Below, in pieces: positions 17,558 to 26,206 of a stretch of DNA of 64,000 nucleotides. The notes under the pieces are model-generated. The model was not told where the DNA came from and ran no database searches. It was given only the letters and a program-made list of their open reading frames with translations. How positions within the stretch are numbered: the first letter of the stretch is position 1; each line of letters opens with the position of its first letter. Where the stretch lies: positions 1-64,000 of the forward strand of contig CAZNDM010000074.1 in NCBI GenBank assembly GCA_964571845.1. Reading direction: 5' to 3'. Origin of the DNA: WFZT01 sp964571845. Its GTDB lineage: Bacteria; Hydrothermota; Hydrothermia; B15-G9; WFZT01. Both the position numbers and the translations under genes were made by a program.

Positions 17558-17994
17558 CTCCTCAGACGTCTGTAAACTTCAAGTCCTCTCTTTATCACTT
17601 TTACAGCACGATCTGGAGGATTGTACTTCCATAATTCATCAATAGTTATCCACCTTAATTCAGTACTATCTGACATTGGTTCTGCTTTACCCGAAACATA
17701 TTCAAGCAGAAAATCCACAATCACGTAGTGGAACCTGACTCTCCCATCTCTGTCATGAAAGATTTGCTCAAAAACTTCGATGATTCCGAGAGGTTTTACT
17801 TTAATCTGACACTCTTCAAATATTTCTCTTACAATTGCATCCTGAAGTTTCTCACCTGGCTCAACAGCTCCACCCGGCAACGTCCATACATCTTTGAGGG
17901 GTTCTTTCCCCCTCCTCGCCAGTAAAAATCTATCTTCATCTAAAACCAATCCCCCGACCGAAAGGATCGGGGAATCTGGATATTCTCTTTTCAT
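17518..17994 (-). CDS. NUDIX hydrolase
   Basis: 158-residue hydrolase of nucleoside diphosphate-linked compounds. The Nudix box is complete: GGAVEPGE followed by REIFEECQI, near 41-63. The C-terminal part (ELRWITIDEL) resembles the ADP-ribose pyrophosphatase and 8-oxo-dGTPase branch; substrate undetermined. An in-frame TTG one codon upstream is possible, but ATG 17994 is preferred. It lies 20 nt after nfnB, so it is probably the last gene of the arsR-nfnAB operon; a link to NAD(P) or FAD turnover is only inference. The 3' end overlaps the converging amidohydrolase by 40 nt. Confidence 0.87.
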   Translation of the reverse strand: MKREYPDSPILSVGGLVLDEDRFLLARRGKEPLKDVWTLPGGAVEPGEKLQDAIVREIFEECQIKVKPLGIIEVFEQIFHDRDGRVRFHYVIVDFLLEYVSGKAEPMSDSTELRWITIDELWKYNPPDRAVKVIKRGLEVYRRLRSQPETLIPFIKTD

Positions 17995-18014
17995 CAAATT
18001 TTAGATTTCATTTC

Positions 18015-19460
18015 CTATACTTCTTCCCCACGATATATCTTTTCCCAGATCCCGGGTTCTTCCTTGTGAGTCAAATAGTAATCAATATACCTGGCAGCCG
18101 TTTTACCACTACCCGCGGCAAGGATAACGGTTGCAGCACCAGTCATAATATCTCCACCGGTGAAAACACCTTCCTTTGTTGTGGCATGAGTTTTTGGATT
18201 AGCCTTAATCGTTCCATGGCGAGTAGTTTCAAGCCCCGGTGTGGTCTCTGGAACAATCGGATTTGGAACCTGCCCTATGGCGATAACAACTGTATCAACA
18301 GGAATTCTATATTCTGAGCCTTCGATGGGAATGGGTCTCCTCCTCCCTGACTCATCCGGCTCTCCAAGTCTCATCTTTATAACCTCAACCTCTTTTACCC
18401 AACCATTTTCATCTCCAAAATATCTTACTGGATTTGTCAATATCTTTAGCTCGATCCCCTCTTCCTCAGCATTTTCAATCTCTTCGATCCTTGCTGTCAT
18501 TTCCTTTCTTGATCTTCTATAAACAATAGTCACCTTCTCAGCACCAGCTCTCAAAGCAGACCTCGCCGCATCCATAGCCACGTTTCCAGCTCCCACAACA
18601 ACGACTCTTTTGCCAACTTTAATGGGAGTATCGTACTCCGGGAACTTATAAGCGCGCATCAAATTTATTCTTGTTAGAAATTCATTGGCTGAATAGATTC
18701 CAAGAAGATTCTCACCAGGTATTCCCATAAATCTTGGATAACCAGCACCTGTGGCAACAAATGCAGCTTCGTATCCATCTTCGCTCATCAATTCATCAAG
18801 TGTTCGCGTTTTCCCAACAACAAAATTTGTGAGAATCTCGACACCAAGCTTTTTAACGTAATCGATCTCGCGTGCGACAATTTCTTTAGGCAATCTGAAC
18901 TGGGGTATTCCATACATTAATACCCCGCCAGGCTTATGTAATGCTTCAAAAATTGTCACCTCATATCCCATTTTCGCAAGCTCACTCGCACAAACAAGTC
19001 CCGCTGGACCCGAGCCAATAATTGCTACTTTTTTACCCTTTCTTGGTGGACGGGCTGGAATCTCAACTTCACCATGTGCAGCTTCAAAATCTGCGACAAA
19101 CCTTTCGAGGCGGCCGATTGCAACAGGCTGTCCTTTGATCCCTATTACACACTTCATTTCACACTGGTCTTCCTGCGGGCAAACTCTACCGCAAATCGCT
19201 GGCAATGGATTTGCTTCCTTTATCTTTTTAACTGCCCCAATAAAATCGCCTTTTTTAATTAAGTCTATGAACGACGGGATATCTATTTCAACTGGACATC
19301 CTGCAACACATGGTGGTCTCTTACATAATAAGCATCTCTCAGCTTCAAGAATAGCCTCTTCAGGGGTGTAACCAAGTGCGACTTCATCGAAAGTCTTTAT
19401 CCTCTCCTCAGGCGGTCTCTTTGACATTGGTGTACGTTCAAGCTTCAACCTGCGTGCCAT
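18015..19460 (-). CDS. nfnB: NfnB-like transhydrogenase large subunit (GltD/SudA family)
   Basis: Flavoprotein of 481 residues with the GltD fold: an N-terminal Fe-S domain (CLLCKRPPCVAGCP and ICGRVCPQEDQCEMKC, about 42-110), the first Rossmann motif VAIIGSGPAGLVCASEL near 150, and the second VVVGAGNVAMDAAR near 287. Paired with NfnA, this is the electron-bifurcating NADH-dependent ferredoxin:NADP oxidoreductase, in which NADPH reduces both NAD and ferredoxin. The same pair also occurs as sulfide dehydrogenase SudAB. No glutamate synthase large subunit is nearby, so NfnB is a better call than GltD. Overlaps nfnA by 16 nt. Confidence 0.88.
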   Translation of the reverse strand: MARRLKLERTPMSKRPPEERIKTFDEVALGYTPEEAILEAERCLLCKRPPCVAGCPVEIDIPSFIDLIKKGDFIGAVKKIKEANPLPAICGRVCPQEDQCEMKCVIGIKGQPVAIGRLERFVADFEAAHGEVEIPARPPRKGKKVAIIGSGPAGLVCASELAKMGYEVTIFEALHKPGGVLMYGIPQFRLPKEIVAREIDYVKKLGVEILTNFVVGKTRTLDELMSEDGYEAAFVATGAGYPRFMGIPGENLLGIYSANEFLTRINLMRAYKFPEYDTPIKVGKRVVVVGAGNVAMDAARSALRAGAEKVTIVYRRSRKEMTARIEEIENAEEEGIELKILTNPVRYFGDENGWVKEVEVIKMRLGEPDESGRRRPIPIEGSEYRIPVDTVVIAIGQVPNPIVPETTPGLETTRHGTIKANPKTHATTKEGVFTGGDIMTGAATVILAAGSGKTAARYIDYYLTHKEEPGIWEKIYRGEEV

Positions 19461-20302
19461 GAGTAACCCTCCGTTTCAAGCTGTTTTTTGAATAAATCAA
19501 GTGATTTTTTCTCCTCTTCCTTATACATCCTCAATCTCTTCATAAGCAGGTCAAAATTAACTTCATGGGCATCAAATTCAGGTCCGTCTACACAGGCAAA
19601 TTTTGTAACTCCACCTACCTCAACCCTACAAGCACCGCACATTCCCGTACCATCCACCATAATTGGATTCAAACTAACAATCGTTTTTATCTTCGGTTCT
19701 CTGGTCATATCAGCAACTGCCTTCATCATTGGTACAGGGCCCACAGCATACACTGCATTGACCTCTTCTTTCTCCATTATGAATTTCAGCCCATCAGTAA
19801 CAAGTCCTTTCATACCGTATGAGCCATCATCAGTTGTTATAAGAACCTCATCTACCAGGCTTCTCATTTCCTGTTCAAGTAGGACCAGTTCCTTAGTCCT
19901 CGCGCCTATTATAGTTATAACCCGGTTACCAGCTTTTTTTAGTGCAGTCACCATTGGTAGAAGCACAGCTGTTCCAAAACCACCACCAATGGCTACAACC
20001 GTACCGAAATTCTCGATTTCGGTGGGTTTACCCAGAGGTCCGACAAAGTCTGCAAGCTCATCTCCCTCCTTCAGAAGTCCAAGGTGAATAGTAGTTTTTC
20101 CCACTTCCTGAAAAATTATTGTAACGATTCCCTTATCCTTGTCAGTCCTTGCGATAGTAAGCGGGATTCTCTCACCCTTTTCATGGACACGGAGCACTAT
20201 AAACTGACCGGGTTTTGCCGCCTTTGCAACAAAAGGCGCATATATCTCCATTAATTTGGAGCCAGGCCCCAAAATTTCTTTCCTGAGTATTTTATACCCC
20301 AT
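19445..20302 (-). CDS. nfnA: NfnA-like FAD/NAD-binding subunit (SudB family)
   Basis: 285 residues in the ferredoxin-NADP reductase fold, like dihydroorotate dehydrogenase electron-transfer subunits. It has an FAD-binding barrel (PLTIAR near 50), an NAD domain (VVAIGGGFGTA near 105), and a [2Fe-2S] cysteine cluster near the C-terminus (MCGACRVEVGG and FACVDGPEFDAHEV). Together with NfnB it forms a soluble bifurcating transhydrogenase. It starts 8 nt after the arsR stop and overlaps nfnB by 16 nt, so the two subunits are translationally coupled. Confidence 0.88.
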   Translation of the reverse strand: MGYKILRKEILGPGSKLMEIYAPFVAKAAKPGQFIVLRVHEKGERIPLTIARTDKDKGIVTIIFQEVGKTTIHLGLLKEGDELADFVGPLGKPTEIENFGTVVAIGGGFGTAVLLPMVTALKKAGNRVITIIGARTKELVLLEQEMRSLVDEVLITTDDGSYGMKGLVTDGLKFIMEKEEVNAVYAVGPVPMMKAVADMTREPKIKTIVSLNPIMVDGTGMCGACRVEVGGVTKFACVDGPEFDAHEVNFDLLMKRLRMYKEEEKKSLDLFKKQLETEGYSWHAG

Positions 20303-20310
20303 ATTATCAG

Positions 20311-20634
20311 CTATTTTAACTTTTCGAGGAGCTTTAGATTCCTATCTCTTACCATGTCACTAACGATCTTAACAAGCTCATAGACGCGATCATCGGCAAC
20401 ACTGTAGTAAACATTAACGCCCTGCTTCCTTGACTTGAGGATACCAGCTTTCTTCAGAATTGACAGATGTCTTGAAACAGCGGACTGGTCTATCCCCAGA
20501 ATGGGAATCAGATCACAGGCACATTTCTCACCTTCCTTCAACAACTCAAGAATAAGGATCCTCCTTCCACATGCAAGTGCAGAAAAGATATCTTTACGTG
20601 GATCATCTATGTCCTTCGCATACTTTGCTGCCAT
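20311..20634 (-). CDS. ArsR-family repressor with CxC metal/thiol motif
   Basis: 107-residue winged-helix regulator. The recognition helix is DQSAVSRHLSILKKAG and the wing KSRKQGVNVYYSV. Cys38 and Cys40 in GEKCACDLIPIL occupy the place of the ELCVCDL metal site of ArsR/CadC proteins, with a further Cys22. It could sense a soft metal, arsenic(III) or a reactive sulfur or redox signal. GAGGAGG just before ATG 20634 sets the start; an in-frame ATG further upstream lies within the promoter. It is the first gene of the nfnAB operon and most likely its autorepressor. Confidence 0.88.
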   Translation of the reverse strand: MAAKYAKDIDDPRKDIFSALACGRRILILELLKEGEKCACDLIPILGIDQSAVSRHLSILKKAGILKSRKQGVNVYYSVADDRVYELVKIVSDMVRDRNLKLLEKLK

Positions 20635-20668
20635 TATCGTACCTCCTCTTGGATTTTTTGTTTCGTTT

Positions 20669-20697
20669 AGATTAACGTTATATTTAAAGTTTGTCAA
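20669..20697 (-). promoter_or_regulatory. Promoter of the arsR-nfnAB-nudix operon
   Basis: Minus strand: -35 TTGACA (20697-20692), 17-bp spacer, -10 TAATCT (20674-20669). The leader carries GAGGAGG. The spacer and flanks are AT-rich with partial symmetry, a plausible ArsR operator. Confidence 0.72.
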
Positions 20698-20743
20698 GTG
20701 TTAATATTAATTTTAGGCAATTTGTTATGATAGGCAAAGTTAA

Positions 20744-22009
20744 TCAGCCACTATTTAACCTGTTTTTAAGCGACTTTAATCTCCTGACCGTCTCATATCC
20801 ATAGTAAGCTATGGGAAAAACTATATTGTTTTGCAGGAGTGGTTCTGCTATATCCAGTATCTTCCGTGCTTTCTCTCCATCAGGTGTACCCGGTATCGGA
20901 GAATACTCAGATAGCATGATTTTCAATCCAAGCTCTGCAATTTCTCTCATGCCCTGTTCCACTTCTTCTGGTGGTTGACCGGGGAGACCCATCATCAAGT
21001 AAACCGTAATCTGTTCCCTCTCAAATCCCGCAGATAGTAAATTTTCAACGGCATTATAAAAATGTCGGGATGTAACCTTTCCCCCTGTGTCCTTCTGTCT
21101 CTCAACGTCAGTTGTCTCATATCCAATATAAATCGTCTCAAATCCCGCTTTTTTCATAGCGTAAGCTACTTCCAGGGTAATGTATCTGGCATGCAGGGCA
21201 TTGGGAGTATGAAATTTCAACCCCATCTCTGAAACTGCATCAAGGAGTGGTAGTATTCCCCTTCCTGGATTTACAAGTAGGGCATCGTCATAAAAAACAA
21301 TATTTTCGATTCCTCTTCTCCTGAAATGATCTATTTCTTCAAGTACTCTATCGATGTTTCGAACTCTGAAACGAGGATTCAAGATCCATACAGCACAGTA
21401 GGTGCACCTAAATGGGCATCCTTCTGTAAGCTTAATTACCCCATAATCGAGTTTCTCATAAACATCCCATAACGGGGATGAATTCCCGTTGAGAGATTCC
21501 ACACCCAAAAAATTCGAAAAACTATCTAAATCTGTAAAAATATGGTCTGGGTCAAGAGTTTTTACGGCATGTTCAGGTATGATCGAGGAGTAAATTCCAC
21601 CGAGAACGATTTTTGTTGAAGGAAAAATTTCTCTAACAGTTTTTGTCACTTCATTAACTCCAGGGTACCAATAGGTCATCCCGGTTGAGACAAGGGTAAA
21701 ATCTGGCGCCGGGATATTCGAAAGATAAGTACGGAACAACTCGACTGGGGCACCATATCTTTTGAACTTCCGAGGAACAAAGTCGAGGACGTCCGGCTTT
21801 CGAATCTCGATACTGTAGAATTTACCCCGCCCATATCTATCAGATTTTGCATGTGGAAACAGATGTCTATCCATGAAATCAAAGAAATAGATTGAATCGA
21901 TCCCACTATTTTTCAGAATACCTGCAATATGAACAAGTCCGTAGGGCTTGAGCCAGAAGTCATGTGCGGCAAAGTCATATATGGGTGGATTTACGAGAAG
22001 GACGTTCAT
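20744..22009 (-). CDS. B12-binding-domain radical SAM protein
   Basis: 421 residues from ATG 22009. The N-terminal cobalamin-binding-like Rossmann domain begins NVLLVNPPIYD. The radical SAM core has the CxxxCxxC cluster motif in EGCPFRCTYC near 180, followed by an ELP3/MiaB-like TIM barrel (NIVFYDDALL, MMGLPGQPPEE). Members of this class methylate or rearrange unactivated carbons; the substrate here is unknown. ATG 22027 (MSHQRK) is an alternative, but the -10 box on this strand lies over it, favouring 22009. Monocistronic, divergent from rpmF. Confidence 0.82.
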   Translation of the reverse strand: MNVLLVNPPIYDFAAHDFWLKPYGLVHIAGILKNSGIDSIYFFDFMDRHLFPHAKSDRYGRGKFYSIEIRKPDVLDFVPRKFKRYGAPVELFRTYLSNIPAPDFTLVSTGMTYWYPGVNEVTKTVREIFPSTKIVLGGIYSSIIPEHAVKTLDPDHIFTDLDSFSNFLGVESLNGNSSPLWDVYEKLDYGVIKLTEGCPFRCTYCAVWILNPRFRVRNIDRVLEEIDHFRRRGIENIVFYDDALLVNPGRGILPLLDAVSEMGLKFHTPNALHARYITLEVAYAMKKAGFETIYIGYETTDVERQKDTGGKVTSRHFYNAVENLLSAGFEREQITVYLMMGLPGQPPEEVEQGMREIAELGLKIMLSEYSPIPGTPDGEKARKILDIAEPLLQNNIVFPIAYYGYETVRRLKSLKNRLNSG

Positions 22010-22025
22010 TTTCCTCTGGTGTGAC

Positions 22026-22033
22026 ATTATAAT
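22026..22033. promoter_or_regulatory. Shared symmetric -10 element between radical SAM gene and rpmF
   Basis: The octamer ATTATAAT reads TATAAT on both strands (22028-22033 plus; 22031-22026 minus). It would place plus starts near 22040 ahead of the GAAGGAGG of rpmF, and minus starts near 22019 just ahead of ATG 22009. The -35 elements are weak on both sides. Confidence 0.45.
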
Positions 22034-22066
22034 TGAGACCCAACAAATCTTGAAGGAGGAATCAAA

Positions 22067-22285
22067 ATGCCAGTTCCAAAGAGGAGACATTCACGGGCGA
22101 GAGGTAGAAAACGTCGTACTCATTATGTTGCATCAGCCCCGGCATTGTCTGTATGCCCTAATTGCGGAAGACCAAAAATGCCCCATAGGGTCTGTCCATA
22201 CTGTGGATATTACGACGGCAAAAAAGTCATTGAAGTAAAAGTTAAAGTTAAGGAAAAGGCAGCTGAGGGCGAAGCCCAGGCATAG
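22067..22285 (+). CDS. rpmF: 50S ribosomal protein L32
   Basis: 72 residues starting MPVPKRRHSRARGRKRR, with a zinc ribbon CPNCG and CPYCG. An extended Lys/Glu-rich tail (VKVKVKEKAAEGEAQA) is longer than usual. GGAGG precedes the ATG. The rpmF-plsX pairing is a widely conserved order linking ribosome and lipid synthesis. Confidence 0.96.
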   Translation: MPVPKRRHSRARGRKRRTHYVASAPALSVCPNCGRPKMPHRVCPYCGYYDGKKVIEVKVKVKEKAAEGEAQA

Positions 22286-22288
22286 ATT

Positions 22289-23302
22289 ATGGCTTATAAG
22301 GTTGCCCTTGACGCATTTGGAAGTGACAGGGCACCTCATATTGAAATTGAGGGGGCTGTTAAGGTCTGCGAAGAGAATGACGATGTAGAAATATTCCTCG
22401 TCGGGGACAAAAAAATTCTGGGAGATGCCCTTTTAAATCATAAAAAGTGCCGGGGTAAAAAGATTTATCTCGTACACGCGCCACAGAGGGTAACCATGCA
22501 CGACAAACCCTCTATGGCACTGAGGAAGAAACCTCACTCATCAATCGCAGTTGGTCTACAGCTTGTTGCTAATGGACAGGCAGACGCTTTCGTTTCTGCA
22601 GGTAACACTGGTGCAGTTATGGCATACTCCCTGAAAATTCTTGGACGACTTGAAGGAGTACAGAGACCAGGAATTGCAGCACTCGTCCCCACTCTTGGAG
22701 GTGGATTTACTATCATTATCGATGTGGGAGCAAATATCCAGACAAAACCTGAGCACCTTCTTCAATACGCTCTGATGGGAAAAATTTTTATGGAATTCGT
22801 CCTGAATGTAAGGGATCCAAGAGTGGGTCTCCTCTCTATCGGGGAAGAGGCCAGCAAGGGGAATCAACTTATTAAAGAATCTCGTATATTGCTTGAGAAA
22901 AATCCAAACATCAATTTCATAGGTCATGTGGAGGGAAATCATGTTCTCGAAGGAATAGCAGATGTGATAATAACGGACGGATTCACTGGAAATGTAGTGC
23001 TTAAATTTGGTGAGGGAGCTATCAATGTATTCATCAAATTAATCAAGGAAGAAGTTAAAAAAAGCATACTTGCTACAATTGCAGGTCTCTTCCTAAAACC
23101 TGTTTTCAAGAAACTAAAGCGGAGACTCAACTACGAGGAATATGGAGGAGCCCCTCTCCTTGGGGTTGATGGGGTAGTGATCATCGGTCACGGAAGATCC
23201 ACATCCCTTGCTATCAAAAATGCCATTCTCACAGCAGTCAGATACATAGAAAGAGATGTGAACTCCCATATAAAAGATGAGCTTTCGCTTGCCATAACAT
23301 GA
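22289..23302 (+). CDS. plsX: Phosphate acyltransferase PlsX
   Basis: Makes acyl-phosphate from acyl-ACP, the first committed step of phospholipid synthesis with PlsY. 337 residues. Motifs include ALDAFGSDRAP at the N-terminus (an F-G-S variant of the usual DAMGGD), SAGNTGAVMA near 100, and DGFTGNVVLK near 230. Three bases after rpmF and overlapping the DUF72 gene by 4 nt. No fabH follows, unlike many genomes. Confidence 0.94.
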   Translation: MAYKVALDAFGSDRAPHIEIEGAVKVCEENDDVEIFLVGDKKILGDALLNHKKCRGKKIYLVHAPQRVTMHDKPSMALRKKPHSSIAVGLQLVANGQADAFVSAGNTGAVMAYSLKILGRLEGVQRPGIAALVPTLGGGFTIIIDVGANIQTKPEHLLQYALMGKIFMEFVLNVRDPRVGLLSIGEEASKGNQLIKESRILLEKNPNINFIGHVEGNHVLEGIADVIITDGFTGNVVLKFGEGAINVFIKLIKEEVKKSILATIAGLFLKPVFKKLKRRLNYEEYGGAPLLGVDGVVIIGHGRSTSLAIKNAILTAVRYIERDVNSHIKDELSLAIT

Positions 23303-24036
23303 TAAAAGTAGGAACCTGTGGATTCCCGGTTGCACGCTCAAAACTTTTTCCCTCAGTTGATGTCGTTGAGACACAGAAGACCTTTTACACTATAGTTAAA
23401 GAAAGCACCCTCCGAAAATGGCGTTTTGAGGCTCCGGAATCTCTTGAATTCACTGTGAAAGCCCTTCAGATTATAACACATCCAGCCCAGAGTCCAACCT
23501 ACAGAAAACTCGGAAATGATGTTGGAAATCGAGAAAATTATGGCTTCTTCAAACCTTCATCCGAGGTCGATAGAGCGATGACTATAACCTTAGAATCGGC
23601 ATTCATACTGAAAGCAAAAATTATTGTTTTCCAGACCCCCGCCTCTTTTAAACCAACCAATAAGAATATCGATAACATTATTAATTTCTTCAAAAAATGG
23701 AGAACAAGTGATCTTATCTTTGTGTGGGAGCCACGCGGAAAGTGGGATGGTGCGACAGTACAAAAAATCCTTGCCGAAACGGGCATTTCCCATGCTGTAG
23801 ATCCATTTAAAAATAAGTATTTAGGAGGCAAGATTGCCTATTTTAGACTTCATGGAAGGGGCAAAGGCTATCGTTATGTTTACACAAATGAAGACTTCAG
23901 AGAATTAAGAAATCTCCTGCCTGAAGACAGAAACTCCTATGTAATGTTCAACAATACAAATATGTTTAACGATGCGATAAGATTTAAGGAATTCCTCAGA
24001 TTGAATAGATTTCAAACATCTTCTCCAGAAAGCTGA
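23299..24036 (+). CDS. DUF72 family protein
   Basis: 245 residues with the DUF72 TIM-barrel-like pattern: GTCGFPVARSKLFP at the start in place of the usual GTSGW..., VVETQKTFYTI, and a C-terminal YFRLHGRG motif (HG.R). Family function is not established. Coupled to plsX by a 4-nt ATGA overlap. The 3' end overlaps the converging CcmI-like gene by 25 nt. Confidence 0.82.
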   Translation: MIKVGTCGFPVARSKLFPSVDVVETQKTFYTIVKESTLRKWRFEAPESLEFTVKALQIITHPAQSPTYRKLGNDVGNRENYGFFKPSSEVDRAMTITLESAFILKAKIIVFQTPASFKPTNKNIDNIINFFKKWRTSDLIFVWEPRGKWDGATVQKILAETGISHAVDPFKNKYLGGKIAYFRLHGRGKGYRYVYTNEDFRELRNLLPEDRNSYVMFNNTNMFNDAIRFKEFLRLNRFQTSSPES

Positions 24037-24254
24037 GATTCAAGTTCCTTTTTAAGTATTTCAAACTCTTGCCTGTCAATTTTGCCGGATTGGAGATCGT
24101 ATTCGAGCTCCCTCAAAGCCTCTCTGTAGTGTACCTCTAAATCTTTTAATTTTCTTTCTCCAGTAAGAGGGACAGTAGTCTTCAAAATTATTGGCTCAAG
24201 AATATAGTAAAGTGAAACAGCTGCTATTATACCTATAACAATTGCTGGTATCAT
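24012..24254 (-). CDS. Small CcmI-like cytochrome c biogenesis protein
   Basis: 80 residues: one N-terminal membrane helix (MIPAIVIGIIAAVSLYYIL), then a charged helix (LRELEYDLQSGKIDRQEFEILKKELE split around position 50-72) matching the short N-terminal segment of CcmI/CcmH-type proteins. It probably binds or guides apocytochrome at the membrane with CcmF. It overlaps ccmF by 4 nt (ATGA). The TPR part of full CcmI is absent. Assignment relies on context plus pattern. Confidence 0.6.
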   Translation of the reverse strand: MIPAIVIGIIAAVSLYYILEPIILKTTVPLTGERKLKDLEVHYREALRELEYDLQSGKIDRQEFEILKKELESQLSGEDV

Positions 24255-26197
24255 TCCTTTCTACTCCAGGGATTATATGCAAGAATTCCACCAAGGATAA
24301 CGAGTAAGGTACCTGCCCATAGAATTTGTATAAGAGGCTCAACCATCACGTGGAAATAAGCAACTTCTCCTTTCTTCTCCCACCCAGATAATGAAATATA
24401 AAGGTCGCCATAAATTGAGGGATATATATCAACCTCAGAGCTTGGTTCATTTTCCCAATTCACATAAAACCTTTTCTGAGGTTTCAGTATATCTACAAGC
24501 CTGCCATTCTTGTCGAAAACTTTAACCGTTGCCTGCACAATCTGGGCGTTTGGAATATTAAAAGCTATTAAGTCAGTGTATTTCAAAGTGAAATTTTTAA
24601 CTTTATGAGATCCACCCTTTGTAAGTTTGAAGTCATCCTTATGAAGATAGAAACCGGATCCAATAATGCCAAGTGCCGTCAAAGCAATCCCAAAATGTAC
24701 AACATATCCACCATATTTCCGTGGATTAAGCATAAACATCTTCCATATTGCTTTAAAGAAATTCCCATCTCTTCTGATTCTCACTTTTAGATCAGAAAGG
24801 AAATCCTCGATGGTTGAGATCAGCATAAATGTGGTAAGGATATACATAATCAGAGGCAAAATCTGATGTGCACCAAGGAACCAGTACAAAATTCCAAGAA
24901 GAACGCTCATCACTGCTGGTACAATCACACCTTTAATCAGATGCTTGCTTCTCGCACGTCTCCAGCCTAAGTGAATGCATATTCCCATCAAAATTACAAT
25001 AATTGCAAAAAACGGCAGGGACGATTGATTGTAGAAGCTCGTCTTTACAGTGATTTCTTTCCCTGTAAAAATTTTGCTAAAAAGTGGAATAGAAGTTCCG
25101 ATGAAGACAACAAAGGCGAGTGCGAAAAACACCCAGTTCGTAAGATATATAAACCCCTCACGCGAAAAAATAGTGAGTATCTTTCTCTGTGATTGTAGGA
25201 GTGAATTTCTTTTTATTATCAGGTAAATAAGCAAAATCCCAAGGCCAAACATGTAAACCAGGAAGAAATTGCCAAGTGGACTCTGGGCAAAGGCGTGAAC
25301 CGAGGAGATAATACCACTTCTCGATATGTATGTTCCAAAAATGGCGGTGATATAGGTAAGGAAAATCAGAATTATTGACCATCTTTTTAATATATTTCCT
25401 CTTTCCTGAGCAATAATTGAATGGAGAAAGGCCGTACCAAGCAACCACGGAATCAGGGATGAATTTTCAACCGGGTCCCAGCCCCAGTAACCACCCCATC
25501 CAAGCTCAATATAAGACCATCTTGCACCAAAAAATATCCCTGTTGTCAGGAAAATCCACGCAAGCAGGGACCATTTCCGGACTCGTACAATCCATTCTTC
25601 ATCGATCTTACCCGTAAAAAGGGCGGCAAAAGCATAGGAAAAAGGAATTGCATACCCAACATATCCAAGATAAAGTGTAGGCGGATGTATTATCATCCAG
25701 ATATTTTGAAGCAGAGGGTTCATACCCACGCCATCAGGCGGTGTAAAATCCATCCTCTTCAAAGGATTTGAGAAAAATGTCAGTATTAACAAAAGGAATA
25801 AAAAAGTAAATGACAAAATCATATAGGCGTAGCTATTAAAATCCGATAGATCTCCGTGATTCTCCCATATAACTATAATTGTGAATAGTCCAAGTAGCCA
25901 GATCCAGAGAACGAGGGAGCCGGATTGCCCAGCCCACAAAGCTGTGATCTTGTAAAACAATGGTAGCTCCCGGTTTGTATAATGGGCAACATATTCAACA
26001 CTAAAATCTGATGTAATAAGGACATAAAGTAGAGAAATAATTACAAGTGTAAGTAAGGCGAAGATAACATATATCCCTCTCAGTGCTGAAAGTCGAAAAT
26101 CGTAATTTTTCTTCAAAAGACCAAGAATGAAGAATACAGAGGAAAGAATGGAAACAATAAATGCAATGTATATTGAATACTGCCCGATTTCAGCCAT
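24251..26197 (-). CDS. ccmF: Cytochrome c heme lyase CcmF
   Basis: Multi-spanning membrane protein of 648 residues (about 15 helices) that attaches heme to apocytochrome c in System I maturation. The heme-handling WWD motif is GWGGYWGWDPVENSS near 235-250, with the periplasmic heme-ligand histidines in IIHPPTLYLGY and nearby loops. No ccmA, B, C, E or G is in the window, so the remaining genes must lie elsewhere. A strong promoter lies immediately upstream with almost no leader. Confidence 0.92.
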   Translation of the reverse strand: MAEIGQYSIYIAFIVSILSSVFFILGLLKKNYDFRLSALRGIYVIFALLTLVIISLLYVLITSDFSVEYVAHYTNRELPLFYKITALWAGQSGSLVLWIWLLGLFTIIVIWENHGDLSDFNSYAYMILSFTFLFLLLILTFFSNPLKRMDFTPPDGVGMNPLLQNIWMIIHPPTLYLGYVGYAIPFSYAFAALFTGKIDEEWIVRVRKWSLLAWIFLTTGIFFGARWSYIELGWGGYWGWDPVENSSLIPWLLGTAFLHSIIAQERGNILKRWSIILIFLTYITAIFGTYISRSGIISSVHAFAQSPLGNFFLVYMFGLGILLIYLIIKRNSLLQSQRKILTIFSREGFIYLTNWVFFALAFVVFIGTSIPLFSKIFTGKEITVKTSFYNQSSLPFFAIIVILMGICIHLGWRRARSKHLIKGVIVPAVMSVLLGILYWFLGAHQILPLIMYILTTFMLISTIEDFLSDLKVRIRRDGNFFKAIWKMFMLNPRKYGGYVVHFGIALTALGIIGSGFYLHKDDFKLTKGGSHKVKNFTLKYTDLIAFNIPNAQIVQATVKVFDKNGRLVDILKPQKRFYVNWENEPSSEVDIYPSIYGDLYISLSGWEKKGEVAYFHVMVEPLIQILWAGTLLVILGGILAYNPWSRKE

Positions 26198-26206
26198 CGG
26201 CCATGA

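Noticed and set aside
17940..17975. Small inverted repeat CCCCGA/TCGGGG
   Set aside because: Lies within the nudix coding region near its start; short with a 9-nt loop and no sign of function.
18015..19460. Glutamate synthase small subunit GltD
   Set aside because: Same fold, but the adjacent NfnA-type partner and absence of gltB make the Nfn/Sud assignment better.
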